Source of the DNA: DATIJP01 sp964569185
Lineage (GTDB): Bacteria > Chlamydiota > Chlamydiia > Chlamydiales > Rhabdochlamydiaceae
Assembly: GCA_964569185.1 (NCBI GenBank)
Contig: CAZMTP010000019.1
Location: 1 to 26,976, forward strand
DNA: 26,976 bases
Direction: 5' to 3'
Shown here piece after piece: positions 1-8,597 of the stretch; the stretch's first letter is position 1; each line of letters starts with the position of its first letter. The position numbers and the translations under genes are program-made. The notes beneath the pieces are model-generated. The model had not been told where the DNA came from. It ran no database searches and saw only the letters and a list, made by a program, of their open reading frames with translations.

Positions 1-38
1 AGCGCGTCCCGACTGTCTATTTCTCGACTTTTTACTCT

Positions 39-3000
39 TTATAAAATCTCTGTAGCAATTATGGGAAGAATATCGGCGATGGAGGGGGACCATTCGATGC
101 CGCGGGTATAGACCATCTTGGAGGCAATATAAGTGGCAATGATCGCCTTTTTGTGGCCATCAGGAATTTCTTTGAGGATCCGGTCTTGATACTTGGAAAC
201 AAGCAGAGGAGGGCAATAGCGCAGAAGACAGCTGATTAGGGGATCCTTTGGGTTTAAGGAGAGTGTTTGGGGGATTAAATGTTCTAGCAACTGGTATTTG
301 TATGTGTTAATCTTTTCAGAGATTTTTTCTGAAATATCGGTCAGATAAGCACCTGTTTTAGCATGGGTTGTCAAAAGCAATTTACCCTCATTTTGCGCTT
401 TTTCACCGATCAGCGCCAGAATCTCAGGCATTAAGGCACTCTTTTCTTTTAAAAACTCTTCTTCAGTGAGTGTCAGGCCGGTCAAGACTTCAAAAGAAGA
501 ACAGATCACACCGCCTTTGTTTGCCGAGCTGTCTTTGATGATGAGAACGCCCAGTTCCTCGAGTTTGCGTCGCGCACCAGGGGTCAGATAAAGGTTTGCC
601 CCTTCCACAATGGCTTTAGAGGTGGGTTTGCCTTTTTCATCGAGAAAATCTTGGTAATTATTTTCATTGAGGGTGCGCGGGCGCCCGCCTCCAGGGATAA
701 ATACATCGGCAGGGGTCTGATGCAAGTTATGACGGAATAGATGATTCATTTCATTTCCTGACAGCCAATCTTCTACTACTTTTCCTCCCTTTTTTCTGGA
801 GCAAAGGGTCTGTTGCGCATAGGCAGTGATCTCTTTTTTGGTGGCAAGATCTAACAAAAATCCGCCTTCATTTAATTTTTCAGGGGGATAGAATCGGATC
901 GGTTTGACCTCTTTAAATAGCTCTGCCAAGAAAGAGAGATCTAATCCTTTGGGATCAAAAATAGTGCCTGACACATCGGTGATCGCCACGAGTTTGGCTG
1001 TTTTTGGGAAAAAGCGGTAAAGATTCAAAATCTGATTGCCTGCCACATCGCCATCAGGGCCGCCCGAAATTTTAATAGTGAACGGTTCTTTGTAGGGATC
1101 GATTTTTAAGTAGTGCAGCACCTCTTCCATGTACACATTCACGCCATAGGAGGTGACGCCATATTCTTTGTGGTTGATGCCGGTGCCCGGTTTGCTTGTG
1201 ATAAAACTGCCGCCCGGTTTGTAATTTTCTGCTTTGCTATAATTGGCAATCCACTCGATCATCGCATTGTGCATATTCTCATCGGGGCCTAAATAGATAT
1301 ACTCCGGCTTTTTCCAGTAGTCGATAATCTGTTTGGCGCGCAAGGTGCCATCGGGTTCACAGTTGATGAGGGTAAGAAAACATTCGATATAAGTGCGCTG
1401 GGCATGGTACAGATATTCTAATTTCTGCTCTGTGTGGAATGTTTTTAGCCGATTGTCTATATCAGTGCTGCTGACGCCCCCTTCTTGTAATTCCTGCCTG
1501 AAAATATCTGCCTCATAATGGAGCCGTTCATAAGGCTCTAAAAAGATCACTGCTTTGGCGCCGCCTTCGGGAATGTCTTTATTTTTCTTATGTTGTGTGT
1601 AGGCGAGTTGGTAGCATTCTGAAAAGACATTATTGCTCTCAGAGAGCATCTGCTCAAATTTCTGGGTGAACACAGTCCTTAGGCCGCCGCGCGCCAGATC
1701 TTTAAAACGGATATGGAAGCCGATATAGTACATACCATGCATGAAAAAGATAGCAAAAGGCAGTGCTGGGAATTTCTCCGATCTATCGTAAGGGATAAAA
1801 TTTAGATAATCAGGATCTAGTCGAAAGGAAAAAGCGGTCTTATTATTGCGATAAAAATTGGTCTTGAGCAGATGGTCCACAAAATTCATCGCCTGATACA
1901 AGATGTTTTTGCGCCGCATATCATTGAACTCATTGCCTGTATCAAGATCATCAACTGAAGCTAGGTAGCTCTCTTTCAATTTTTCAAATGCTTTTAGATC
2001 ATGGTTTTTTGGGTGAAATTTGTACTCAAATGCTTGGGCCAATTGAACGATAAGCTCTGGATGTCTACAGATGCCCTCAGTAATATTGGCAAGCGAATAC
2101 ATGTTCAGATCGGCATGCACTAAGGTCTGATGTGCAAAATGGGTGATCGATTTGATCAGATTGCCAATATTCCCACGCACAAAACCGGAATCGACAAAGA
2201 CAGACTCGATCGCTTCCAATCCTTCAAAATATTTTAGAGTGACTAGCTCTTTGAGAAAATCGTCGATGTCTGATTCTTCCCAGGCCGCTTTTCCTTTGCT
2301 TCCATGAAGCCCAATCGACATGAGTAGGATCGAATCTTTGCTATAGGGTTTAATGTATGTGGCATTGACGCGCCGCATGGTCAAACCATGGCGGAATACT
2401 GTTTTTGCGAGTTTATAAAGAAAATGGTGCTTAGGAACATTGCGCCAGGCAAACACAATTTGCATAGAAGGAATATCTTTTTCCTTCCAGTCTTCATTGT
2501 AGCGCACTTCATATTGGCAATGGTCCCGTATTTTGGCCCTAAATACCATATCTAGCGCAGCGACAAGTCTGTCTTGGGTCACCCCGCGCAAAAAACGTGC
2601 GCCCAGGCCGCTGAGCAGATTGTGAAACTCTTCATCTGTCAGCTCAGGGTTGCGTGTTTTGGCAAGAGAGCGGATCTCTTCTTTTTTATCTTTGGAGAAG
2701 GGCTCTTCTTTGCCCTCATTTTCTGGAAATTGGGTGAAAAATAGAGTGGCAATTCGAAGAGGCGCTTTAATCTCTACAAAAGGAGGCGGCGCATTGGAAA
2801 TAAAGGTACGGTAATTTTTAATCCCATAGCCCTGGAACTGCTTTAAAATGTTTAAATCTGCTTCATTGCTATCTAAACAGAGCACAATCGCCCGGTTTTT
2901 TAGATGGATGACAGCAAAATAGTTCTGCAGATTAAAGCCCATGAGACTGTGGGCCACAAGCAAGATATCGTCCTCGGTCAACTCTTCAAAAAAACTGGGC

Positions 3001-3113
3001 GGCATGTGCTTGTCCAGCCATAGACAGCACTCCTCGCATTTACGGCTCTCTTTCTTGACAGCATCTTCAATATGAAGTCGAAAACTCTTATTGCCTCGGT
3101 TCTCTTTGCCCAT
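39..3113 (-). CDS. Large NAD-dependent glutamate dehydrogenase
   Basis: Predicted to deaminate glutamate oxidatively to 2-oxoglutarate, releasing ammonia and NADH in the cytoplasm and feeding the TCA cycle. The 1024-residue length fits the large (about 115 kDa, yeast GDH2-like) class rather than the 450-residue hexameric enzymes. The N-terminal 420 or so residues are the poorly conserved regulatory part. The catalytic core follows: ARGGLRTVF (about 475-482), the lysine-rich NKDIPEGGAK segment (511-520), KPGTGINHKEYGV (641-653), the Rossmann dinucleotide loop GGPDGDVAGN (684-693), then FIPGGGRPRTLN and IVEGANLYLTP. The core looks intact. The start was taken at the ATG at 3113; no Shine-Dalgarno is evident before it. 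An 81-bp gap with a heptamer repeat separates it from the metal ATPase gene upstream, so it is probably transcribed on its own. The stop is TAA at 39-41. Confidence 0.93.
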   Translation of the reverse strand: MGKENRGNKSFRLHIEDAVKKESRKCEECCLWLDKHMPPSFFEELTEDDILLVAHSLMGFNLQNYFAVIHLKNRAIVLCLDSNEADLNILKQFQGYGIKNYRTFISNAPPPFVEIKAPLRIATLFFTQFPENEGKEEPFSKDKKEEIRSLAKTRNPELTDEEFHNLLSGLGARFLRGVTQDRLVAALDMVFRAKIRDHCQYEVRYNEDWKEKDIPSMQIVFAWRNVPKHHFLYKLAKTVFRHGLTMRRVNATYIKPYSKDSILLMSIGLHGSKGKAAWEESDIDDFLKELVTLKYFEGLEAIESVFVDSGFVRGNIGNLIKSITHFAHQTLVHADLNMYSLANITEGICRHPELIVQLAQAFEYKFHPKNHDLKAFEKLKESYLASVDDLDTGNEFNDMRRKNILYQAMNFVDHLLKTNFYRNNKTAFSFRLDPDYLNFIPYDRSEKFPALPFAIFFMHGMYYIGFHIRFKDLARGGLRTVFTQKFEQMLSESNNVFSECYQLAYTQHKKNKDIPEGGAKAVIFLEPYERLHYEADIFRQELQEGGVSSTDIDNRLKTFHTEQKLEYLYHAQRTYIECFLTLINCEPDGTLRAKQIIDYWKKPEYIYLGPDENMHNAMIEWIANYSKAENYKPGGSFITSKPGTGINHKEYGVTSYGVNVYMEEVLHYLKIDPYKEPFTIKISGGPDGDVAGNQILNLYRFFPKTAKLVAITDVSGTIFDPKGLDLSFLAELFKEVKPIRFYPPEKLNEGGFLLDLATKKEITAYAQQTLCSRKKGGKVVEDWLSGNEMNHLFRHNLHQTPADVFIPGGGRPRTLNENNYQDFLDEKGKPTSKAIVEGANLYLTPGARRKLEELGVLIIKDSSANKGGVICSSFEVLTGLTLTEEEFLKEKSALMPEILALIGEKAQNEGKLLLTTHAKTGAYLTDISEKISEKINTYKYQLLEHLIPQTLSLNPKDPLISCLLRYCPPLLVSKYQDRILKEIPDGHKKAIIATYIASKMVYTRGIEWSPSIADILPIIATEIL

Positions 3114-3171
3114 AATTAGAGGATAGGAATTCTTTCATTTTAAACGCAACAGATCAAAAAAAATTATGAAG

Positions 3172-3192
3172 TATGAATTATGAATTATGAAT
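3172..3192. repeat. Three tandem copies of heptamer TATGAAT
   Basis: Three perfect back-to-back copies of TATGAAT lie at 3172-3178, 3179-3185 and 3186-3192, with a diverged copy (TATGAAG) just before at 3165-3171. They sit in the short gap between the ATPase stop and the glutamate dehydrogenase start. Read in the phase ATGAATT, the unit shares its ATGAA core with the heptamer array at 22618-22638. Function unknown; it may be a slippage-prone microsatellite. Confidence 0.8.
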
Positions 3193-3194
3193 TC

Positions 3195-5180
3195 TTAATT
3201 TTTTTTGAGGAGGCGAAGACTGTTAAGGCCCACAAGGACTGTGCCTCCTTCATGGAGGATAACGCCTAACCATAAAGGGATGAGTCCCAAAAGAGCTGTC
3301 ACACTGGCGCCGACAATTACTAAAAGGGAAAAGAACAGGTTTTGTTTTATGATCTGTAATGTGGAGTCGGCTTTTTTGACTAGCCAAGGAATGAGGATGA
3401 GATTTTCCTGAAGAAGTACAATATCGGAGGCGTCAATGGCAGCGCCACTGCCTATCTTGCCCATGGAAATGCCTACAGAAGAGCGGGCTAGTGCAGGCGC
3501 ATCGTTCATGCCATCTCCCACCATGATGAGTCCTCCCTCTTTTTGAGAGAAGGTCTCAATCAGCTTGAGTTTGTCCTCAGGGCGCATATTAAAGTAGATC
3601 TCTTCGATCCCTAATGTTTTGGCTACAAGTTTAGCATTTTCGCTATGGTCGCCAGTGATCATGATCGGATGAAAACGTGTTTTTAGATGGGTGAGTGCAT
3701 GTTCCGATTGGGGACGGAGCTCATCTTTAAAATGAAAAAGAAATAGAGCATCTTTGATAAGCAGCAATGTGGTCGGGTTTTGAAGAGCAGAAAGGCTTCC
3801 CTTGATCTTTTGCCACTCTTCATTTAGATGAGCAGGAATTTTTTCTCCTACATAATCAGGATGGCCAATACATACTGCATGCTGTTCCTCTTGAATCTTA
3901 GCTAAGCCCTCTAATCCAAATCCCGCTTTGGAACAGAACTGCTCAATAAGTGCTGGGGCTACTTTTTGCGCTGTGGCATGGGAGAGAATGGCATGGCTAA
4001 TGGGGTGCAAAGAGAATTTTTCTAGGCCTGCGGCAATGCCTAAAGCCGATTCATGAGATACCATCGAGTTAGGAATCAAAGATTCGATATGGACACATTC
4101 TAATTTTCCAGTGGTCAACGTGCCTGTTTTATCAAAGGCGATCAGTTTGCATTTGGAAAGTTTATCTAAGATGGCGCCTCCTTTGAGCAAAATACCTTTG
4201 CGCGCACAGCTGCTGATAGCACTCAAATAGGCCATAGGAGTCGCAATAATGAGTGCGCAAGGAGAGGCGGTGACTAGGAAAGTGAGTGCGCGATAGATAG
4301 AACCAGAGACGCCTCCATAGCCCATCTCTGTAAACCAGGGGAGACATAGAGCAAAAAAACCTGTTAATCCGATCACTAGTGGGGCATACCATTTTCCAAA
4401 GCGATCAATCAAATTTTCCAGTAGAGGTTTTGATTCTTGCGCCTGCAAAATCAGCTGTACAATGCGCTGCAATGTAGATTCTTGAGAAGTTTTAGTCACT
4501 TGAAGGGTCAATGTCCCTTCTAAATTTTTGGCGCCCGCAGGCACTTCATCCTCCAACTTTTTTAAGATCGGGGCGCTTTCCCCTGTGAGGTGGACTAAAT
4601 TGACAAAAGAGCTGCCCGAGATGACCACGCCATCGAGAGGGACAATTTCACCTGCTTTAATCAACAGATGGTCTTTGAGTTGAATGTCATGGATGCTGCG
4701 CTCGATCACTTGGCCTGCAGCATCGACCAGATAGGCCGATTTAGGCGCGATATTTTTTAAATGAATCAGTGCCTGCTTTGTTTTTTGTGAGATGGCCTCT
4801 TCCATACTGCCAGAAAGTTCAAAGAGCACCAGCAGCAAGGCGCCTTCTAAAGCATTGCCAATGAAAATGGAAAAAAAGGCGGCTAGCGTCATCAGAAGAT
4901 CGATATTCAGTTCAAACTTTTTTAAATCTTCCAACGTTCCAATCAGTGCAGGTGTGCCCGAAAGAAAAAAGACACCGATCAGGAAAAAGGGAACTAGCAC
5001 AGGTTGTACAAAAGAGCAGATAAAAGCAGCTCCCAGTAGACCGGCAGAGAGCAGCGCGCTTTTTAAAGAGAGGTGGCGGCCCCATTTTTTGGAGCGGGGT
5101 GTTAAAAAGGGGCTGCTGCTCTCCTCTTTTCCAGAAGCGAAAAAATCATCAAAAAAGTAGGAAGAAGGGGATTGTTTCAT
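3195..5180 (-). CDS. zntA: P1B-type (P1B-4-like) heavy-metal ATPase
   Basis: Membrane pump that uses ATP to move transition-metal ions, probably outward. Visible P-type motifs are TGES (199-202, actuator), SPC in a membrane helix (306-308), the phosphorylated DKTGT (D350), the HP dipeptide of heavy-metal pumps (392-393), TGD (509-511) and GDGMNDAP (555-562). The last membrane segment carries HEGGT (643-647). SPC together with HEGGT is the signature of subgroup P1B-4 (Co/Zn/Cd/Fe-type pumps) rather than the CPC pumps for Cu or Zn. There is no N-terminal CxxC metal-binding domain. About six to eight membrane segments are seen, two pairs before residue 130. The gene starts inside the stop of the VIT1-like gene (ATGA, 5177-5180), so translation is probably coupled. 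From memory it is the counterpart of chlamydial CT727. The exact metal cannot be read from the sequence. Confidence 0.93.
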   Translation of the reverse strand: MKQSPSSYFFDDFFASGKEESSSPFLTPRSKKWGRHLSLKSALLSAGLLGAAFICSFVQPVLVPFFLIGVFFLSGTPALIGTLEDLKKFELNIDLLMTLAAFFSIFIGNALEGALLLVLFELSGSMEEAISQKTKQALIHLKNIAPKSAYLVDAAGQVIERSIHDIQLKDHLLIKAGEIVPLDGVVISGSSFVNLVHLTGESAPILKKLEDEVPAGAKNLEGTLTLQVTKTSQESTLQRIVQLILQAQESKPLLENLIDRFGKWYAPLVIGLTGFFALCLPWFTEMGYGGVSGSIYRALTFLVTASPCALIIATPMAYLSAISSCARKGILLKGGAILDKLSKCKLIAFDKTGTLTTGKLECVHIESLIPNSMVSHESALGIAAGLEKFSLHPISHAILSHATAQKVAPALIEQFCSKAGFGLEGLAKIQEEQHAVCIGHPDYVGEKIPAHLNEEWQKIKGSLSALQNPTTLLLIKDALFLFHFKDELRPQSEHALTHLKTRFHPIMITGDHSENAKLVAKTLGIEEIYFNMRPEDKLKLIETFSQKEGGLIMVGDGMNDAPALARSSVGISMGKIGSGAAIDASDIVLLQENLILIPWLVKKADSTLQIIKQNLFFSLLVIVGASVTALLGLIPLWLGVILHEGGTVLVGLNSLRLLKKN

Positions 5181-5920
5181 GAGGTCAAAGCCAACTTAGC
5201 AAGAAAATAGACTCCGGTGCCTGCAAAACAGGCGATCGATAGATTCCAGATCAGAGCAGGAAGCAGCGCATTGCCTTCCAGTTTTGCTGTCGTAAGGGAA
5301 GAAAGGCCCACAAGAAGAAGCGCGGTGCAAGGAAAGGCGAAACTCGGTAAGAAATAAAATGTGATTAGCAACAGTAGACAGGCGAGCAGCGTTCCAGCAA
5401 AAGCGCCAAAACTCTGTTTTAACGGATGTTCATAGGTTTCTAAGGAAAGGCCTAGCTCTTCTTCGAGCATGATGGTCAATAGGCGGTTATCGTCGGCCAT
5501 CAAAACATCGACCACATCTTCTAGGAGTTTTCCTTGAAAGCCTTTGGCGCGGTAGAGTTCGGTCAATTCTGCTTTTTCTTGCGCGCGGTGATGTTGGATC
5601 TCATAGCGCTCTTGTTCCATCACACGGTGGACTCTTTCAAGACGTGCCCAACCGAGAAGCGCGCTGCGTCCCGTTTTCCAAATCAGCCATCCCAAAGAAA
5701 AAGCGGCTAAAAGAAGCCAAGAAAAGGTGTGCGCAAGTCCGCTTTGTGATAGCAGGGCCCAAAGAATTAAAAGAGCGATCGCGCTGTCTTTGCTGCTATC
5801 TGCGAGTGCAGTGAGGTGGCCAGGGATTTCGGCGCCATGCACCTCTGCGCTTGCTAAGGCTCCCCGTGTGCGCGCTTCTTTCAGATGATCTGGAATTGTT
5901 TTTCCTTGAAAATGGTCCAT
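5177..5920 (-). CDS. VIT1/CCC1-family membrane protein
   Basis: Probable divalent metal (Fe2+/Mn2+) transporter of the vacuolar iron transporter family, 247 residues. Two closely spaced hydrophobic stretches at about 47-83 and two or three more from about 168 to 244 flank a hydrophilic middle. That middle has the family pattern of glutamates and an ELGL-like motif: ELTELYRAKGF (118-128), then DDNRLLTIMLEEELGL (143-158). From memory this is the counterpart of CT728, and the order with the metal ATPase and serS matches Chlamydia. The ATG at 5920 directly abuts the TAA of the aminopeptidase gene with no gap, and the stop overlaps the ATPase start by 4 bp. The pairing with a metal pump supports a metal role. 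Ion and direction are unknown. Confidence 0.78.
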   Translation of the reverse strand: MDHFQGKTIPDHLKEARTRGALASAEVHGAEIPGHLTALADSSKDSAIALLILWALLSQSGLAHTFSWLLLAAFSLGWLIWKTGRSALLGWARLERVHRVMEQERYEIQHHRAQEKAELTELYRAKGFQGKLLEDVVDVLMADDNRLLTIMLEEELGLSLETYEHPLKQSFGAFAGTLLACLLLLITFYFLPSFAFPCTALLLVGLSSLTTAKLEGNALLPALIWNLSIACFAGTGVYFLAKLALTS

Positions 5921-7201
5921 TTAAGAATCCTGTAAAAATTGGGTTAAAAGGGTACAGAGATCATAGTAGTCTTGGCAGGCCATCACTTCCCGTGTCGCAT
6001 GCATGGAAAGTTGTGGGCAGCCGATATCGACCGTGGTAATGCCTTGTTGCGCTGCAAAAATCGGCCCGACAGTCGAGCCAGAACCGATATCGGAACGGTT
6101 CACATAAGATTGGTAGTTGAGGTTGAGTTTTTGGCAGAGCAAAATCACCGCAGCGGCGCCTTGCGCATGGGACACATACTTTTTTCCTGCATGGTACTTA
6201 ATCACAACGCCTTTTCCCACTAGAGCATGATGTTCTGGATCGTAGCGCTCTTTGTAATTGGGATTAAATGCTTGGGCCATATCTACAGAGAGGCAAAGAG
6301 CGTTATGTTTGAGCAGATAGAGCTCTTCTTTGTCCATTTTGTAGCTGAGCGCAATGCGGTCTAAAATTTCAGAAAAGAAGGGCGATTCAGCGCCTGTCTC
6401 TGTCCTAGAGCCGATCTCTTCATGGTCATAAAAGAGCGCCATTTGCAATAGCGCTGACGCTGTTTTTTTCGGATTGCCAAGGGCGACAAGAGCGGCGTGG
6501 GCGCTTGCCAGATTATCTAAACGATAGGAGGCGATCATTTCATTGGAGCCACCGATAAATTTACTCGACTCTAAGGGGACTAAAAAGAGGTCGAAGCTCA
6601 ACAGTGTATGAAAAGAAAACTGCCGCCGCAGCAACATTTCTAAATAACCTTTCTTAAATCCTTCATCACTGAGCGTGGCAATGGGGATCAGATGGTCCTG
6701 TTTGTTGAGAAGCAGCCCTTTCTCATGGCTTTCGCGGTCAAGATGGGGGGCCAAAAAAGGGATGTAGAGAGGCGCATCATCGATAAACACCATTTTTTCG
6801 CTGAGATTTTGGTCTGCATCTACAGTGACTACTCTCCCTGCAATGCCTAAATCTCTTCCGAGCCAAGAAGCAAGAATAGGACTGCCATAAGTTTCCACTC
6901 CCAATAGAGTCATGTTTTCTTTTTGGATTTCAGGGAGAGGCTTGATTTTGAGTGCAGGGCTGTCAGTATGCGTGGCAATCAGGGCCGCTTTTTTCGGTTT
7001 CTGTTTTGGCAATGAAAAACCACACAGAGAACCATCGCGGATCACAAAGTAGCTTTTGCCAGGTTCCAGAGACCATTTTTCTGATTCACTCAGTGGAATA
7101 AAGTCCAATATAGCGAGGCGATTGCCCATCTCTTCTACAGCATGCCATGAGGTAGGAGAGTTATCAACAAATGCTCGAAAATCTTCAATTAAATGGGACA
7201 T
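5921..7201 (-). CDS. apeB: M18-family aspartyl-type aminopeptidase
   Basis: Cytoplasmic zinc-dependent aminopeptidase of family M18, which removes acidic or other N-terminal residues from peptides; M18 enzymes form large dodecameric shells. The length (426 aa) is normal for bacterial M18. The di-zinc site is readable in order: H78 in THTDSPALKIKP, D229 in YRLDNL, E262 in YDHEEIGS, D307 in SVDMAQAFNP and H401 in SMHATRE, with E261 as likely general base. The conserved RSDIGSGSTVGP stretch is also present. The ATG at 7201 lies inside the end of serS (13-bp overlap), and the stop touches the VIT1-like start, so it is part of the serS operon. In Chlamydiaceae, from memory, serS is directly next to the VIT1-like gene, so this gene looks inserted or lost there. 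Confidence 0.93.
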   Translation of the reverse strand: MSHLIEDFRAFVDNSPTSWHAVEEMGNRLAILDFIPLSESEKWSLEPGKSYFVIRDGSLCGFSLPKQKPKKAALIATHTDSPALKIKPLPEIQKENMTLLGVETYGSPILASWLGRDLGIAGRVVTVDADQNLSEKMVFIDDAPLYIPFLAPHLDRESHEKGLLLNKQDHLIPIATLSDEGFKKGYLEMLLRRQFSFHTLLSFDLFLVPLESSKFIGGSNEMIASYRLDNLASAHAALVALGNPKKTASALLQMALFYDHEEIGSRTETGAESPFFSEILDRIALSYKMDKEELYLLKHNALCLSVDMAQAFNPNYKERYDPEHHALVGKGVVIKYHAGKKYVSHAQGAAAVILLCQKLNLNYQSYVNRSDIGSGSTVGPIFAAQQGITTVDIGCPQLSMHATREVMACQDYYDLCTLLTQFLQDS

Positions 7202-8478
7202 AAATCGGGTCTCAATTCTTTCATGCCTCCTAAGTATTTGTGTAGCACAAGAGGGATTTTCACACTGCCATCCTCCTGTTGGTTATTTTCTAGGAGAGCG
7301 ACCATCAAACGGGAGGTAGCCAGCCCAGAACCGTTGAGAGTGTGCACAAACTCTGGCTTTTCTTCTTTGACTTTATAACGGGTCTGGGAGCGGCGCGCTT
7401 GGAAATCGGTGCAATGAGAAATCGAAGAGACTTCATAGTAGCGATTTTGCCCCGGAAGGTAGACCTCAACATCTAATGTTTTCGCAGCCTGAAAGGACAT
7501 GTCGCCAGTGACTAAATTCATAACCCTGTAATGCAGATTAAGCCCTTGCAAGATCTCTTCAGCGCTGGCAAGCATCTCATCTAATAGTGCATCGCTCTGA
7601 TCGGGCAATGTGAACGCAAACATCTCCACTTTATTGAACTGGTGCATGCGGATCAGGCCTCTTTCCTCCGCACCCAAAGCGCCCGCTTCTCTACGGAAAC
7701 AAGGGGTATAGGCAGCATATTTAAGTGGCAGGTCATCGCTATTTAGAATTTCATCATAGTGGAGCCCCATCAAGGCCGCTTCTGCTGTCGGAATGAGGTA
7801 GAGATGGTAATCTTCATCATCGATTTTAAAGAGCTGGCTTTCAAATTTAGGCAGGTTGGCAGAGCCATACATAATTTCAGGGCGGACAAGTAGAGGAGGG
7901 AGCCAGAATTTAAATCCATTTTCCACATGGATATCGATCATGTAATTTAAAAGGGCCCATTCTAGCAAGGCACCTTTGCCCTGATACGCAGCCCAGTGGC
8001 TGCCAGAAATTTTTGCCGCCCTTTTAAAATCAAATAGCTGCAGTTTTTCATTGAGCTCCACATGATTCTTTATCGGAAAAGAAAAGGGGGTTTTTTCGCC
8101 AAAAGTTTTGATGCACACATTGTCTTTAGGATCTGGGGATTCCTTCACATCGTCCATGGGGAGATTAGGAAGTAGTGACAGTTGCATCTGTATCTCTTTT
8201 TCCTTTTCAGAGAGAAGTTGATCCAATTTGGCAATATCTTCATGGGAATGGCCCACTTTTTGCAGCAGGGATGCGACATCATGCCCCTGCCTTTTTTTCT
8301 CTCCAATCTCTTTTGAAAACTGGTTGCGCGTGCTTTTAAGCTCTTCGACACGCACTTTTAGCTTTCGAATTTCTTCATCCAGTTCTAGAATGGAAAAAAT
8401 ATCGGCCTTAGGGTCTTTAGTTTTTATTTTTTCTGAAATGCGCTGCGCCTCTTTGCGCAGCAATTTGATATCAAGCAT
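7189..8478 (-). CDS. serS: Seryl-tRNA synthetase
   Basis: Class II aminoacyl-tRNA synthetase that charges tRNA-Ser (and tRNA-Sec) with serine. The 429-residue protein has the usual N-terminal antiparallel coiled-coil arm (about 30-100) that contacts the long variable arm of tRNA-Ser. The catalytic core follows, with TAEA (231-234, serine-binding TxE loop), motif 2 FRREAG (261-266) with the downstream RMHQFNKVE, and motif 3 LNGSGLATSR (381-390). The ATG at 8478 is preceded by AAGG about 7 nt upstream and, further up, by a TATAAT box. It is the first gene of a leftward run of four tightly spaced genes. A terminator just upstream shields it from the preceding gene. Confidence 0.97.
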   Translation of the reverse strand: MLDIKLLRKEAQRISEKIKTKDPKADIFSILELDEEIRKLKVRVEELKSTRNQFSKEIGEKKRQGHDVASLLQKVGHSHEDIAKLDQLLSEKEKEIQMQLSLLPNLPMDDVKESPDPKDNVCIKTFGEKTPFSFPIKNHVELNEKLQLFDFKRAAKISGSHWAAYQGKGALLEWALLNYMIDIHVENGFKFWLPPLLVRPEIMYGSANLPKFESQLFKIDDEDYHLYLIPTAEAALMGLHYDEILNSDDLPLKYAAYTPCFRREAGALGAEERGLIRMHQFNKVEMFAFTLPDQSDALLDEMLASAEEILQGLNLHYRVMNLVTGDMSFQAAKTLDVEVYLPGQNRYYEVSSISHCTDFQARRSQTRYKVKEEKPEFVHTLNGSGLATSRLMVALLENNQQEDGSVKIPLVLHKYLGGMKELRPDLCPI

Positions 8479-8521
8479 TTTTTTACCTTAAGAAAGACAG
8501 AGGATTATTGTGACAAAACCC

Positions 8522-8527
8522 ATTATA
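8522..8527 (-). promoter_or_regulatory. Candidate -10 box of serS promoter
   Basis: On the minus strand a perfect TATAAT lies about 44 nt before the serS start codon, between the upstream terminator and serS. No convincing -35 element sits 16-18 nt further up, because that position falls in the terminator stem. The call therefore rests on the -10 match and on the need for a promoter after a terminator. Confidence 0.35.
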
Positions 8528-8540
8528 AGAGTCTAACAAT

Positions 8541-8578
8541 AAAAAAGCCGCTACTCTATTGCTAGGGATAGCGGCTTT
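8541..8578 (-). terminator. Rho-independent terminator of the 8598-9476 gene
   Basis: A perfect 10-bp stem (AAAGCCGCTA at 8544-8553 pairing with TAGCGGCTTT at 8569-8578) encloses a 15-nt loop that can pair further with one bulge. On the minus strand the hairpin runs into six or more Ts. It begins 19 bp past the stop of the leftward gene ending at 8598, in the right place and orientation to end that transcript before serS. Confidence 0.85.
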
Positions 8579-8597
8579 GAAGAACAACTTTTAAATT

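Noticed and set aside
155..158. Pseudogene or frameshift in the long glutamate dehydrogenase, ftsK or E1 frames
   Set aside because: All expected motifs are in order in single uninterrupted frames; no broken gene was seen in the window.
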